A stretch of 64,000 bases of DNA from Puccinellia tenuiflora (taxonomy: Eukaryota > Streptophyta > Magnoliopsida > Poales > Poaceae), in the NCBI GenBank assembly GCA_012064385.1, contig QRDG01000816.1, forward strand, positions 938,596 to 1,002,595, written 5' to 3'. Positions 11,410 through 23,621 of this stretch are shown in pieces. The notes beneath the pieces are model-generated. The model worked only from the letters and a program-made list of their open reading frames with translations. It made no database searches and was not told where the DNA came from. The stretch's first letter is position 1, and each line of letters begins with the position of its first letter. Made by a program: the position numbers and the translations under genes.

Positions 11410-12432
11410 CCTTTTATGTCGGGTGTTAGGTTGGAAACCTCCGCTAAATATATCTTATCAGTTGAACTAGAATCCTTGAATTGGAAGTTAACATCATCCG
11501 GTGTATTTATGGTTAAATATATGTATATAGAATTTATGATTGTTCATAGTTGATTCCTCCGTAAATATATTGGAAAATAAAGGTACCATTGAAAACCAGA
11601 ATTTTCATGTGATTCCTTCACCAGAATGTGTTATTAACAAAATACTCCCTCCGTACCATAACATAAGATGTGTTATTTATTCTAATATGGACTATATATG
11701 GAGCAAAATGTGTGAATCTACACACTAAAATACGTCTACATACAACCGTATGTAGTCCGTGTGAAAATAGCTAAAATATCTTATATTATGATACGGATGG
11801 AGTATAATTTAGCCAAGAGGAATTGACAGACAATAAGAAGTGTTGTTTCTGGAACAAAGATGCCCTAATACAACATCTATTTATTCCTTGCCCTTTTACC
11901 AAAAACGTTTGCAACAGATTGTGCAAATGATTTTCAATCTATTGCCCCCAAAATAGTGTCAAGAACTCAAAAAATTGATGGAGGGAATTGATAGGAAAGA
12001 TAAATTCAAAATTCCTGTGCGTGTTTGCACTTCACTTTGGGCTATATGGAAAGTACACAATGACTTTGTTTTTAACAAATCAAGAGCTTTTTTTTTGTAG
12101 GTTATCACTTTGTCTACTGGATCTGTATGCAGTCCTATCTCCAGCCAGTGGAGAAGTGGCGGGCTATCTATATTGGGTACACCGTTTGAAAATGGTTGCA
12201 TGGAATTTTTACAAGTGGTGCGGCTGGAGGCTTGACAACAGAATGAAAGACATGCTAATACAATGACGTTTCATGTTGTTATTTAGCTTTAAATTGTTGA
12301 TTCATGTATCAATCTTATGTGGCTCATGAGTTGTACTCCTTTTGTGAACCAAACTACAATAATAAATAAAAAAATTGTATGCATTGATTGATGCAGAATA
12401 CCAGGTTTTCCCCTTTTTTTAAAGAAAAAAAT
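11410..12432 (+). repeat. Tandem duplication, unit 2, ending in a LINE-like 3' tail
   Basis: This repeats the landmarks of unit 1 in the same order and orientation with moderate divergence. It contains a Stowaway MITE (11645-11802) absent from unit 1. After GTTGTACTCCTTTTGTGAAC it continues through AATAATAAATAAAAAAATTG and a TGCATTGATTGATGCAGAA segment. The latter resembles the GATGCAGAGGCCGGGG 3' ends of grass LINEs. The duplicated unit is therefore probably LINE 3' sequence. Confidence 0.7.
11645..11802. mobile_element. Stowaway MITE
   Basis: The termini CTCCCTCCGTACCATAA and TTATGATACGGATGGAG are inverted, and TA dinucleotides flank both ends (11643-11644 and 11803-11804). The 158-bp interior contains ACATACAACCGTATGTAGTC, typical of Tc1/mariner-derived Stowaway elements in grasses. 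It has no coding capacity and would be moved by a mariner transposase supplied in trans. The matching unit of the tandem duplication preserves the empty site. Confidence 0.9.
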
Positions 12433-13553
12433 GTAACTCGGTGTCCGTAAGATCCACAATTAACCAATCATCTGCAAAAAGCTTCGAAATAATTTGGAAA
12501 GATGATATGTATAGCATAAAGGAAATAGTACATATTCCTCTTCTCTTGTCCTACTCATTATTTCCATATTCTGCATTTTTCTTTTCTTTATTGCTTTGGA
12601 GATTGAATTTTATATGAATATTTCGTAATGATAGATTAATTTCGTATCAAAGTGACTAAATTTTCTATGCTTTGCGTTTCTACTTACACCCGATCGACTC
12701 TTTCGTTGCCAAATGCCAAACGTCCTCGCCTGTAAGTTGTGTCCTGCCAAAGTAGTCGTCATCCAAAGATGTTGTTTTACATTTCGGATTGTACATATAT
12801 AAGCCGCCATTGCTTAACTCCGAGCTTGATATCTTTGTAGTGTACTCTACTTCCTTCGATCCATAAAAAATGTCGTCCACTTTATACAAAATGAGCGACA
12901 CTTTTTATGGATCAGAGGTAGCATTTAAAATTCCAACTGAGTAAATTAAGTGAGATACGCTGCATCCGGAATTTTTGTGATAGTAGTAGAATTAAACCTA
13001 ACGCTACGAGTTTTTGTATGTGTGGTGGTCCGCTCTAATCTAGTCTAATTGAATCCATAACCCTAATCTATGAGCACTTGATAAGTTGGACATTACCACT
13101 AGTGTCTAGTGCCTTGTAGGTTTCCAACGACGTCATGCTTACGACCAGCTCGGCTCAGGGAGGGGTAGCGAAAGTATTGCGGTCGTCGGATGTCAACGCC
13201 GCGGGCCCCACGCAAGGGTTAGCACAGCAGCACGCGTGCACTCGATTACGCGCACGGTCGTGCTCGTGCCCTGCCTAGCTAGAGTACGCCCCTTCGCGAA
13301 CACCTGGAGTTGCACTCCTACTTTGCACCATGTCCTCGTCTATGAATGGATGATGCACCACATGTGTTATTTGGCCTATCCCTAGACGTATCAATAGAAA
13401 ATTAAGTTTTGCTGAAAGTGGTTTTGCAATAGATGGGCCGGGAATTCTCTTTCTAAAAGCGGCTAGGCCGGCAGACCTGCAATCTTCTATGTTGAACAGT
13501 CTGTCATTACAACTTGTTAAGGTAACAAGTTAACTCGTCCCGGCTGATGACGC
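12433..13553. other. Intergenic stretch with one small MITE
   Basis: No gene is recognised. Apart from the MITE at 12848-12920, the sequence is unstructured. At 13523-13567 AACAAGTTAACTCG and CGAGTTAACTTGTT form a 14-bp inverted pair, which includes the target site of the next element. Confidence 0.5.
12848..12920. mobile_element. Short Stowaway-like MITE
   Basis: TACTTCCTTCGATCCATAA at the left pairs with TTATGGATCAGAGGTA at the right. The inner arms AAATGTCG and CGACACTTT are also inverted, and TA sits at both borders. At only about 73 bp it is close to a perfect stem, a small or deleted Stowaway. Confidence 0.7.
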
Positions 13554-14751
13554 GAGTTAACTTGTTTTTTTTTTTTAGAAATGGGGTTACCCCAGCCTCT
13601 GCATCGAAAAGATGCATACGGCTCCTTTATTTCATTTGTTCAACATAAACTAGCAAAAAGCCTTACAACAAACGAACATATAAGCCGAAGCCACCAAACA
13701 TTGAAAACACCACAACTAGCACAGACAATACACGAAAACGGGGACTTGTTCCACGCTCTCAGCCATCACCGGCTCCCCGACGACTCCAGAGATAGCGCCT
13801 TGTGCGCACGCTCCGGCCATCGCCTCCTCCATCTTCCACCAACCCACCTCCAGCTTGTAGAACGAAGTGAAGACCCTCGCCAGGTCTGCCATCGACGCCA
13901 AACAGCGCCACCTCCCTGCTCTCGTCCATCATCATGCACTAGACGTCGATACTCCGCAGCACCTCGCTGCCAAGGCCCGTCGTCGTTGATGCGGTCGATG
14001 CACGCCGCACCACCACCTACGAGTTACCACCATCAAAAAATCTGCTCTAAAAACGATGCCCTCACGAGGGTAAAAGATGTCGAAACACCTCCATCGTCCG
14101 ATCCGGGAAACCCGGATCTGAGGTTTCCCCCGGAGCAGAACACGAGTGAGTACACGCGGGCAGCAATGGCGATGCCTTCATCAAGGTAACGGCGTATAAA
14201 CGCCGCCATCGCCCACCCTGACAGAAGTCGGGGCTCGGTTTTCGCCGGCATCCGCGCTTCCCCAACTCGCTGCCGTACGTGTCCAGCCGGCCGGCCCCTC
14301 CGACGGAAGAGGAAACCACCACCGCCATGCCGGGGCCAGAGCCACCGGCTTCCTCAAGCCGCGGAAGGAGCCCAAGATCACCGGAAACCGACGTCACAAG
14401 CGGTCGAATCGGAGGAGATGCAGATCGGCCCAGATTGGGCCTGGCCGCCACCCGCCAATCGCGATGCCCTCCGCCCCCAGCTCTAGCATCTGGCCGCCGC
14501 TCTGCTGCCGCCCTGCCGTGGATCAACCCTAGCGGGCGCCGCCACGTCGGGTCGTGCACGGCCGAGGAAGATCCGCCGCCGCCGCCACCATGCCCCCCGA
14601 GCTCTGTCGGGCGACGCCCACGGCAGCGGCGGCGGGAGGTGTGTGCGCTGGAGGGGAGGCGAGAGGACGACTAGGAGGGGGTGCCCCGGCGCGGCGTGGC
14701 GCCGCCGCGCGGAGGCGGGCGAGGGGAGGGGAGGGGGGAGTTAACTTGTTT
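13554..14751 (-). mobile_element. Minus-strand retroposon (non-autonomous LINE-like) with 14-bp TSD
   Basis: GAGTTAACTTGTTT occurs at 13554-13567 and again at 14738-14751. Just inside the left copy is a T run, the complement of a poly-A tail. Next to it AGAAATGGGGTTACCCCAGC and CTCTGCATCGAAAAGATGCA are the complement of a grass LINE 3' end. The other (5') end is extremely GC-rich, with CCG repeats, like a LINE 5' UTR. No RT or endonuclease is encoded in the 1.17 kb between. The frame at 14062-14559 (minus) is compositional. Best reading: an internally deleted LINE derivative mobilised in trans. Confidence 0.75.
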
Positions 14752-15245
14752 AACTTGCAAAACTCGGTATGCGCATCAATATATGTATGGAAAATAGTGG
14801 GCTAACTAGGGTGCTAGCTACGCATACCCATCCATTGGGGGAGGAGGAGGTGGTGGTGGGGATGCCGATGTGGTCGGAGCATAGCCTTGTACATCTCATA
14901 CGTTACCGCGGCGTCGCAGGAGGAGGAGTGCGGGGTGGGAGAGGTGGTGTTGGAGGATACCAATGACCATGTCGTCGATATCGCTATCTGGGCGTCCCTC
15001 CAGACCGCTGCAACACAGGAGGTTGGGCGCCTACTCATGGAGGCCAAGCGGCAGGTCCAAGGGACCTGCTTGCCTAGAGGGAGGCGTCTGCCGAGGCTGC
15101 CGTCTTTGACATAATGGCTCCTTGCCGACAGGTGGCAGAGACTTCCAGCCAGGCCGAAGGACCTACGCTGCTGGAGAGGAGGAGCCAAAAGTAGGCTGCG
15201 ACGGAGGAGGCAGAAATGGTGGTTGAGCGGAGGGGCGAGCTCAGC
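14752..15245. other. Unassigned sequence before chromovirus LTR
   Basis: The plus strand has a GAG/GAGGAGG-rich stretch (14830-14960) and a 75-codon frame (14887-15114) with a coding-like look, but no domain I recognise. It may be a relic of a transposon ORF. Confidence 0.35.
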
Positions 15246-18200
15246 TGTAATACCCCGCAGTTATAGGTTTCGAAAGGGTAGAAATAGGAAGCTTGCATCT
15301 TTGCATTCATGCATGCTTGAAAAGTCCGAATAATTTTCGCGCTTTTATGCAAAAAGGACTAGTAGTCGAGATAACTCGATCTAACATTAGTCGCCTATTT
15401 TGAAACCCTAGTTTTAAAAGATAGGTTGGGTTATCAACTTTAATGAAAGTTTATTTAGGTAACTTCAAATTTGAATACAAATGTATCAACACTTGTAAAT
15501 CTTATCTCTATTCTCTCTCTCAAATCTTTGAATTCATGTTTATAATCAACACATACATTTTGTCTTAATATTCTAAGAATTCATATTCTTGTAATTCCAC
15601 ATTTCATTCTCCACAAAAATTTCAATAATCATCATTACATTTCCCAAATAAATCTTCTTACAAATTGCAATAATATCCAACATCCAATACATTTTACAAT
15701 TAAATTTTAATACACACTTTTGTTATCAATAAATTACAATATGCAATTCTGAGATAAAATAAATTACATTATACAAGAAACTTTACAAGTGGAATTGTTC
15801 CACAAATCTGTACAAATAAATGTTATCAGGTCCTTTTACAAATTTTCTACTGAAAAGTAAAAATAAAAGAAAAATCTATAAACTAAATCCTTTAGATAAT
15901 CTTCTGAAATTCTTCAACCTGAAAAAGCAAACAATTCACAGAGAAAAGAATTGTTAGGGTTAGAAATTTTAGCCTAGTACATTGGTACTGGCTATTGATA
16001 TAATACTTGGCAGAGTGTCAAAATTCCATGAATTGGAATTGACATTGGAGTTTACAGTCAAAAATCAAATCAAATATCCAACATTAGGCAACTTGATCAT
16101 GCTCAGCATGCATTAAGCATGTAAAAGGGGCAAAGGCAGAACCAGCTTCACAACTTAGGCAACCTGAGGGACTAGCTGGTTATCACATGAATACATGATC
16201 ATTTTCAAAATTTGTCCAAAGGCAACCAGGAACAGAACAAACCATCTCTGCCAAATATAAATTTTAAATCCACCTTCTTAATTGTGGTGTCACATTTACC
16301 ATTAATTTGATAAATGGACCCTATTCCTTAAAGCCCACAGGTAAAAACAGTCATAACCCAGTTACAATTCTAGCCCACCAGAGAAGCCACCCAAATCCAT
16401 CAAGTATATATCAATTCCATGGCAGCAGAGGGATGCCAAACAGTTCATAACCATAGTGCATAGCAGTAGTCGACAGGAGCTTGATAAGACCAAGTGAGGT
16501 GGAGGGATAACTCCCTGCGCAAGGATCCTAGCTGAGAGTAATCCATAAGTGGATTTGAAACCATTCCACAACTCAAATGGATGGACTTGAAACAGTTCAT
16601 AACCAGATTGAACAACAGCAGCCGGCAGAGCAAGGATAGGATCAAGGAGGAGGAAGGAGTGAGCCAAAAAGGGAGTAAACAATACCTTGGCACAGAAATT
16701 CAACCACCAGAGGATAAGAACCTCCATAGTTTAACAGGAGAGTAGCAACTCGAGGTGGAGGAGGGCCACTGCAAGCAGCTTACACATTACATGCAGTTAT
16801 CCTGGTGTCACCACCAGAATCATCTAAAAACCCTATAAATAGGGCAGCCAGCCGAATCCACAAGGCATCACACAGCCAAGCACATCACACACATTTCTGA
16901 AAATGTTCATCATCAAGAACATTAGCCACATCAAATCTTGCAGCTAGAACTATACACCTTAGGAAATTTGAAGCAGCTAGGAGGAGCAGGCTATCCACAA
17001 GACGCAGGTTGTCAGTATAGCCAGAAGACCAAGCTACTCAGCAGCAGCAGGTTGATCTTTTGAGTGTTAGGCAGAGAAGGAGAAAGTTAGCTAACTCTGA
17101 TAATGACAGAGCCAAGCTAAGCATGTTTGCATGCATGGAAGGGGAAGTGAGGAATATCTGTTCTTATCAGAACCATGTTGAACATGGATTATGCTAAGGA
17201 TAGATAAGAGGGAAGTGCAGCACCTGTTCTTTATAATATACACAAGCTAGTAGCCTAGCATATCTGTCACTAGAAGAAGCACAGGAAAGCATAAGAAAAG
17301 AATTTTTCCAAAAGCTTATTAGTTTAGCCAGCTTCTGTGTAACTCCAGTGGAGGCATCACAGCATGCATAGCTAATTTTCTTTAGCCACAGAAATAATTC
17401 CACACCATTTCACAGCACAGAGCACAAGCTACAGCATCAAATTAAGCCAAAGCCCAATTCTTTCTTCTTCAATCATTTTTGCCAGAGCAAATCATCAAAA
17501 TTAATTCCAATCTTCACCCCTCACACCTCAGATAAATATACAAGCATCATGGCATCACATATTCTCAACCAACAAAGCAAAGTAGAGCACCAGTACAATT
17601 TTACTAAGTACCAGTGAGGAAATCTTGAGCAGCATGGAAGCTAAGCTAGATCAGAAAGGAGTCTAGAAGGAGGAGTTAGCAGAGAGGAGGAAGAGGAACC
17701 TTACCGTGCGCCCATGGCCGTAACGGCATGACGACGGGGCAGTGCCCGTGTGGTCATGACGGAGGACCAAGGGAGGAAGCCGCACCACAGCAACACCACT
17801 CCAGCACCACCGTAGCACGGAGGCGAGCTCCACACCGGCGGCGGAGCAGAGCAGGAGTCGGGAGCACGATTAATCGCGCTGCAACCGAGACCTCAACCGG
17901 GGACGATCCAGCACGCACGCGTCGGTGGAGAAGAAGGAGAGCAGCTAGGCAGAACCAGAGAGCGGAGCGGAACCCCTAACCATGGTGAGGTAGCTCAGAG
18001 GAGGAGAAGCACGGCGGAGCGGCGCCATCACCGAAACCCTAACCCTAGGGATGGGTTGCGCACGAACACACCGGAAGAGGAAAAGTAGATCGACAGGGAG
18101 GAGAAGAGAGAGCGTCGAAAGGGCTTTCTTTTGCGCCCTAACACGACGACGGAGACGGCCGGAGCACGCCGGAATCGGTCGGCGACAGCGGAGGCGAAAA

Positions 18201-18261
18201 GGGGATCGTGTCGACCACGGGAGCGAGAGAGGGAGAGAGAGAGAAGAGGGGAAGGAGAGAG
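15246..18261 (+). repeat. Chromovirus (Ty3/gypsy) LTR copy A, truncated at an assembly gap
   Basis: It starts TGTAATACCCCGCAG, identical to the 3' LTR at 30432, and stays colinear with that LTR through 33210 and then 40279 to about 40950. It lacks the hAT-like insert and the LINE present in LTR B, so it shows both empty sites. It ends at the unresolved base 18262, about 2 kb short of the full LTR. Long frames inside it (for example 16362-16727, minus) recur in LTR B and are not genes. Confidence 0.88.
16834..16841 (+). promoter_or_regulatory. LTR A TATA box
   Basis: ACCCTATAAATAGGGC is a strong plant TATA context, conserved at 32449-32456 in LTR B. Placed about 1.6 kb into the LTR, it is the likely chromovirus promoter. 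Confidence 0.6.
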
Positions 18262-18262
18262 N
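18262..18262. other. Single unresolved base (n): probable assembly join
   Basis: Left of it is LTR A; right of it is unrelated LINE sequence. The LTR copy at 40.9 kb continues without a break, so sequence has probably been lost or two contigs joined here. Confidence 0.7.
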
Positions 18263-18705
18263 AATGGCAAATTCATGAGGATCATTGGCACTACTCGCTG
18301 CCACGGATGATTGCTTGGGCAAAGTTTGCTTTCGGCCAGATATGCTTCATGGAGATCCTTACCTTTAAGGCCTGGAACATTTGGACGGAACACAAAGGGA
18401 AATCTTTCAAGGAAATGAGCTGCCTTCCCATGGTGGAAAATGAGGTTTAATGCGCATTCTTCTTCACTCACATAGAGTTCAACTCTGTTTACAACAAAGC
18501 TCTCCTGCTTGATTGATATCTCTTGTGTTTTAGAGTCCCCCTCTCCCACGTACATAATCATGAAATATTTTGGTTCTTTTCTTGTAAAATTGCACCGGAG
18601 GTTTTACAGGTAACCAAAAACTATGGCTAATTGCACTTTGTTATTGATGAAATATCAAGAAAGTGTTATGATAAAGTACATTCGCTAATCTAGATTAAAA
18701 AAAAA
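18263..18705 (+). mobile_element. LINE 3' fragment
   Basis: The plus strand encodes LTFKAWNIWTEHKGKSFKEM, the W-N-I-W-x-x-R/H-N-x-x-x-F block near the end of plant LINE ORF2. It is followed by a UTR and an A tract at about 18695-18703. The 5' side is cut at the unresolved base. It lies antisense inside what was an intron or the 3' half of the NSUN6-like gene. Confidence 0.6.
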
Positions 18706-20658
18706 TAACAATCAGAAAAATACACAAATGCTCAGATGCCCTCTAAAGCATAGCAGCTCCCCAACTTCAGAAAGATACACTAATCCAAGATATAAGTTCC
18801 CGAACTTCAGAAGATACGCCAGTTCAAATGAATAGATATAGGAATTGTTCCGTTGATGATAGAATTTAGCCTAACCCCGAGTGCAGCAGACCACACCATG
18901 GCTTCCATTGTTTAGTTCATGGGTTATCACACTCCTTTATGACTGCTTCTAGTCCATGTTCTTTAGAAGTTAGACATGTGTTCCCCGCAGAAAAAGACAT
19001 ATTTTACAGTGTGGTATGCCACGTCACATAAGCGTCACACGGAGCATTACAGTGTAGAAGTTTGCAAGCCAATCAGACAGTTCTTACATTGGTATTAAAA
19101 GTGCGAGAAATAGAATGGATACTTAGGATATTGGAGGTTCTTTGCTTCTTTCCAGCAAAATATTCAAGGAATGTAGCAAAAATATATAAAACGTACCATT
19201 AAAAGATGGGAGTTTGTATACCCTCTCAGTCATCTCTACTGCAACTCCATGAAGAACACGAAAAATCCCACCCCTTGACATTGCGGCGATCCCTTGACCA
19301 ATGTACAAACCCTTTCTTCTTCATAATGTGCATCTGTAACGTCGAGTAGACTTTATCATTAATTGACCTTTGTGTTTTGATCAGGGAAAACAAACTTGTA
19401 CTCCAAACTATAACAATACAACTCACGTACTCAACCATCTTAAATGAAAATACATATTGAAAAGGGGACAGGATTACAATGCGGCAACGTATTGTAGCCT
19501 TCCCATGCGACACCATCCCTTCTCTCTCACGCAAATACATGCATGCAACTAAAGAGATCAACGCATGCAAGCACACGAGCAAGATTATTTTCGTTTTGAA
19601 TGTTCAAAAACTGTTCTCTCAAACCGTGTAAGCAATTGACAATATATTTCACCTTTGGCTTATTTGCACGAGATCTTCAGAACTAGATCGCATATTGATA
19701 TGTTTCGACAACTTTTTTCCCATCGATAATTGTCAGTTTATAGTCACTTGGATTACCACGTTATTGACATGTTATAGCCACTTGGTTACCAGGTTATATT
19801 ACATTGGTTACCAGTTACTGAATGTTACCCTCTACACATGTAAGACCTGCATGACACTACTTTTATGATCTGATATCATCTCTTACTTGTTGGTAACACT
19901 TGAAGATTCACTCTCTAGCTTCGCATAACATTGTAATGCCTAAAAACATATTACCTGGTAACAGTACATTATTGTCGTGGTACATATTTGATGAACATGA
20001 CAACTGCCAACCATGATGCTTAACCTGGCATGGAGACAAAATTTATCGTCGAAACATAAACACATGGGATCTCGTTTTCAAGCCCTCTTCAAGAGGAACT
20101 CAGCTGTGAGACAGATCCCTATCGGATTAACGGTTTGTGAGATAAATCATTTTGGACTTCCAGGTTTTTAGCAATTAAAGACGATGTCAGCATTGCCTGG
20201 AAGATTCTTGCATGCATGCATGCATCTCCTCTCCCTATAATGGACAAGCCCCAATGGAGTCCGCCACAAGGGAGAGCAAATTTGCATGCATGTACTATTT
20301 AGATTTCCACTAGAAACATATATCAGTTTATTCAATAAGGACTCAAATACAACTGGACAATTCCACTACAACAACAGACCTGACTGCAACCCTGTAGAAC
20401 GATTCCTCGTGTTATACCAACAGCCCAACCACCATCCTTAACAGGTTGCTCAATAGCAACTGAGACTGCAACCTTATCACCCTTTTCAACATGTGAACTG
20501 CAAGCCAAAACACCAGGGACATACACCTGAAGATGAAGTAAATGAACAAGAAAGATCAAAACATACATAAAAAGGAGTGTGAGCTTTGCGATACAGTGAA
20601 CTCGCAGTAAGATAGCATCTATTCAGTGAAAAAGTTAAATTTTCAGCACAAAGGGGAT

Positions 20659-20681
20659 GGGGGGGGGGGGGGGGGGGGGGG
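20659..20681. repeat. Poly-G tract (23 G)
   Basis: A pure homopolymer in an intron of the NSUN6-like locus. Length is uncertain because such runs are prone to sequencing error. Confidence 0.8.
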
Positions 20682-21687
20682 TATTTTTTAGATTAAGACA
20701 CTGAAGATTAAAGTACACCATCCTGCCTAACACCAAGGTCTTCAGAGAACTCGTTAACTAATTTATCCATGCAGGTCAAGAAAGCTCTAGTGTTGGGCTC
20801 AGTGTACATGCAGTGCGTGTATGTGTGTGTTTGGCCCAAAAGCCCAGACTACTGTATTTGTACTAGTACCCATAGCAAGGGATGAATGAGAATTCCAGAG
20901 GTTTCCCCCAAGACCACAAGAAAATAAATAAATGCAATGGCCGGTTGACGAAAAACAATATAAGTGTATTAACTTAATTGTAGAAGAGCAACAATAATCA
21001 TTCCGAGCTTGTTGAGGGTAGTCTAGTAGGATATAAAAGATATTGCCTTGCTGCTGTGCATCGTACAAATATTTGTGACACTAAAATACAATGGCTTACT
21101 TACTGAGAAGTATATAAATATGCACGAAAAAGATGTGGCAGGTACATTTGAGGGCTGGGAGTGACAACGCAATTCTTGGACTTCATATAAAACTTGAATG
21201 GCATATATCAACTCTACTGCCCTACATCACATCAGGTGGAAGCGTCGGACAGTAGATATTGAAAGAATAATCAACAGCTTCCTTCCAGAAGATGATTCCA
21301 AGTTGGACTAATTGGGCTGCCCGTACCGTCCTGTGTGTTACGCAGGTATTTGCGGTAGCCCCCCAAACCAACAATGCCCATTGATAAGATGATCAACAGA
21401 TCAGTCAAGGATGAGGCATGAGCACAGAAAGAATCGTTGTGTTTGGCTGTTTGCATTTGTGCTCAGCAAAATGCAACATACAAGAATCGCTGCAGAAGCC
21501 AGCAGCTGCTTGATTCGTCCCTCCAGGGGAACCACATGGGAAAAACTGGCTGCGATGTGGGCCGAGTGGGATGACCCACAAATCCCGCATATTTTTTGTG
21601 TACATCCGAGGGCACCTGCGTGCTATTAAGTGGGCGAGTTATGCAGAGTCACAGAAGGCCCTCTCCTATTTGCACCCTGACTGGTTG

Positions 21688-21690
<3 letters not shown>

Positions 21691-21740
<50 letters not shown>
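21691..21740. repeat. (GA)n microsatellite
   Basis: About 24 GA units lie immediately beside the splice donor of exon 2 of the NSUN6-like pseudogene (CAG|GTATGC at 21748/21747). On the minus strand this is a CT-rich run in the first bases of the intron. Confidence 0.9.
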
Positions 21741-23621
21741 AGCATACCTGGGCCCCTCGAAGAACTGACTCTGCACTTTTCGACTTAATTATCTCCTTGA
21801 CAGATTGACCAGGTTGGCCATCGCAATGCAGAACATGTGGTCCTGAACCTCGAACAAATAGAACATTTTCAAGGTCAGAATACGGGCACTTATGCACCAG
21901 GTAACTCCCTCGTGCTTGCTCTCCACCATTCTGCTCACCAATCTCCAAACCATTCATTCCACCACAAAATTCATTTTGATTGAGCAAATTGAGCAGTTTT
22001 TGCATGACCGCATCAGTCGAAGACTTTAGGGTATTCACCCGGATACAAGAGTAACAAGACGGATGCCTGATCAATAAGTTATACATAGTCATAACAAAAC
22101 ATTAATACGCATCATTATTGGAATTTTGGCACAAAACTGCATAATTAGCTCCTTTTACTACTGCCACCATCAAACTCTACTTGACTGGGTGGTGAAGTCA
22201 TGAGCCACTCTAGTTTTCCACGATTTCCCACGACTAAACATGGTAAAAAATATGTAGTATAATGTGAAAAAAGCCAAGAATACGGAATACTGTCTTCAAG
22301 AAAACTCGTTATACTAATAATATCCTGGTAGTCATTATGATTTAGCAACATCCACATGCTCTGATTCTACACTAAGGTTAGTCAAGTAAATATGCTAACA
22401 TAGGGTGTTTGTGAAAATAGGTGGAAGCAGCGAAATAACAGTTGGTGGTGTCTGAGCCAATTGCAGCTACAAGATCAACCTCACAAACTTTAACTCTCAA
22501 CCTCAAATCATCTTGTTTTCAACTCTTATCTGGAAAAAGCTACTCATGGTATCAGAAAACTCGAAATCAATACACTTTACTGGTGATGTGAAGATGAATT
22601 TTCTCTAGCCCAATTGACTAAGTAATAGCACACTGCTGTTATTAAAGACCACTTCTTGAGTTATATTTCTCCAGCTAAAATGATCGTGTTCTCCATCCTT
22701 AAACCTAATCAGATAAAATATCCTAAGCTTTTTACTTATACACAATTACTTAACTAACTAATATGCAATAAGACTTTTTTTTTCCTTCAGACATCAGAAC
22801 AACTAAGTAGCAAGTCTAAAGTCAAAGCAAGTAGTTCTAGTTGTCTTTAGGCCATTATATTTAAAATGTCTTGCCATAATCAAATCAGCAACTTGTGTCT
22901 GCTTGTGCACAGCCAATGCAATGTCATGATTAGTACAGAATCATACTTGAATGACTTAGGCTAGAATAGTCTCCAGGTTAAGCTTGTTTCAGATAGGAAC
23001 TTTTGTCTCTTCTACGAAAACACAGAGCCCAACATGGCCAGCTTGGTCCACACGATCAAGGTGAGGCCTGTCTGTGGACGGATGCAGGGGCGGTGGCCGG
23101 TGGGTTTCGTGGCGTTGCTTCCAGCAGTGGCTGGCACTTATGACTGTAGCGTTGTCAATTCGGGGTATGGCCCTTCCTGGTTTGTTAACTTTTCTTCTAT
23201 CAATTACCCAGACACAAAGCTTTTTGCGTTTTCTCAGAAAAAAGATTAATCATAACTGCTTCTTGGGTAGAAATTCAAAGCTAAAGTATATATATAAAAA
23301 GCGCCGGCAAAATCTTCGAGCTTATCCCAGGAAAGACCGTAAGGATCTGTTCCCACCAGCTTCATCCAAACTCAAAGCAAAAACAAGCAAGGACCCTAAG
23401 ATTAGCAGGAATTTAGCCATATGAGAAGAGGAGGAGCAGCAGGCTCACGCGAGGGCTTCTGAGATTCGGGCGAAGTGGTCGCGGCCGTACGCCGAGGCGA
23501 AGTACTCCTCGACCTCCGGCTGCCACCGCAGCTTCGGGCTGAACGTGTACCGGTCCGTAGCAGCATCAGCAGGCGCCGCCGCTGCCGCCGCCGCCGCGGA
23601 GCCCGAAAAAGAGGAATCCAT

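Larger units (their letters stand above)
19197..23621 (-). pseudogene. NSUN6-like RNA (cytosine-5) methyltransferase, 5' half only
   Basis: Four exons are placed: 23621-23449, 22066-21748, 20526-20391 and 19333-19197. Exon 1 starts MDSSFSGS, then an alanine run and YTFSPKLRWQPEVEEYFASA. Exon 2 has HPSCYSCIRVNTLKSSTDAV and LFVRGSGPHVLH. Exon 3, VYVPGVLACSSHVEKGDKVA, and exon 4, LYIGQGIAAMSRGGIFRV, belong to the PUA RNA-binding domain that in NSUN6 precedes the methyltransferase fold. Two lesions are seen. Exon 4 needs a one-base frame change at about 19310-19323 to read through. No downstream exon with the SAM-binding DPQPGERILDMCAAPGGKT-type motif or the catalytic cysteines exists before LTR A. 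The intact family methylates specific tRNAs. This copy looks dead, although a gap at 18262 could hide the rest. Confidence 0.8.

Noticed and set aside
14062..14674. Arg/Gly/Pro-rich frames in the GC-rich end of the retroposon
   Set aside because: Compositional frames on both strands in a LINE-like 5' UTR; no splice context or domain.
16362..16727. Minus-strand frame repeated at 32008-32342
   Set aside because: Both copies sit at the same place inside the chromovirus LTR; conservation comes from the LTR, and no protein family fits.
17728..18561. Frames around the chromovirus LTR GC-rich segment (also 40414-41024)
   Set aside because: They lie inside LTR copies, change frame between copies and one crosses the unresolved base.
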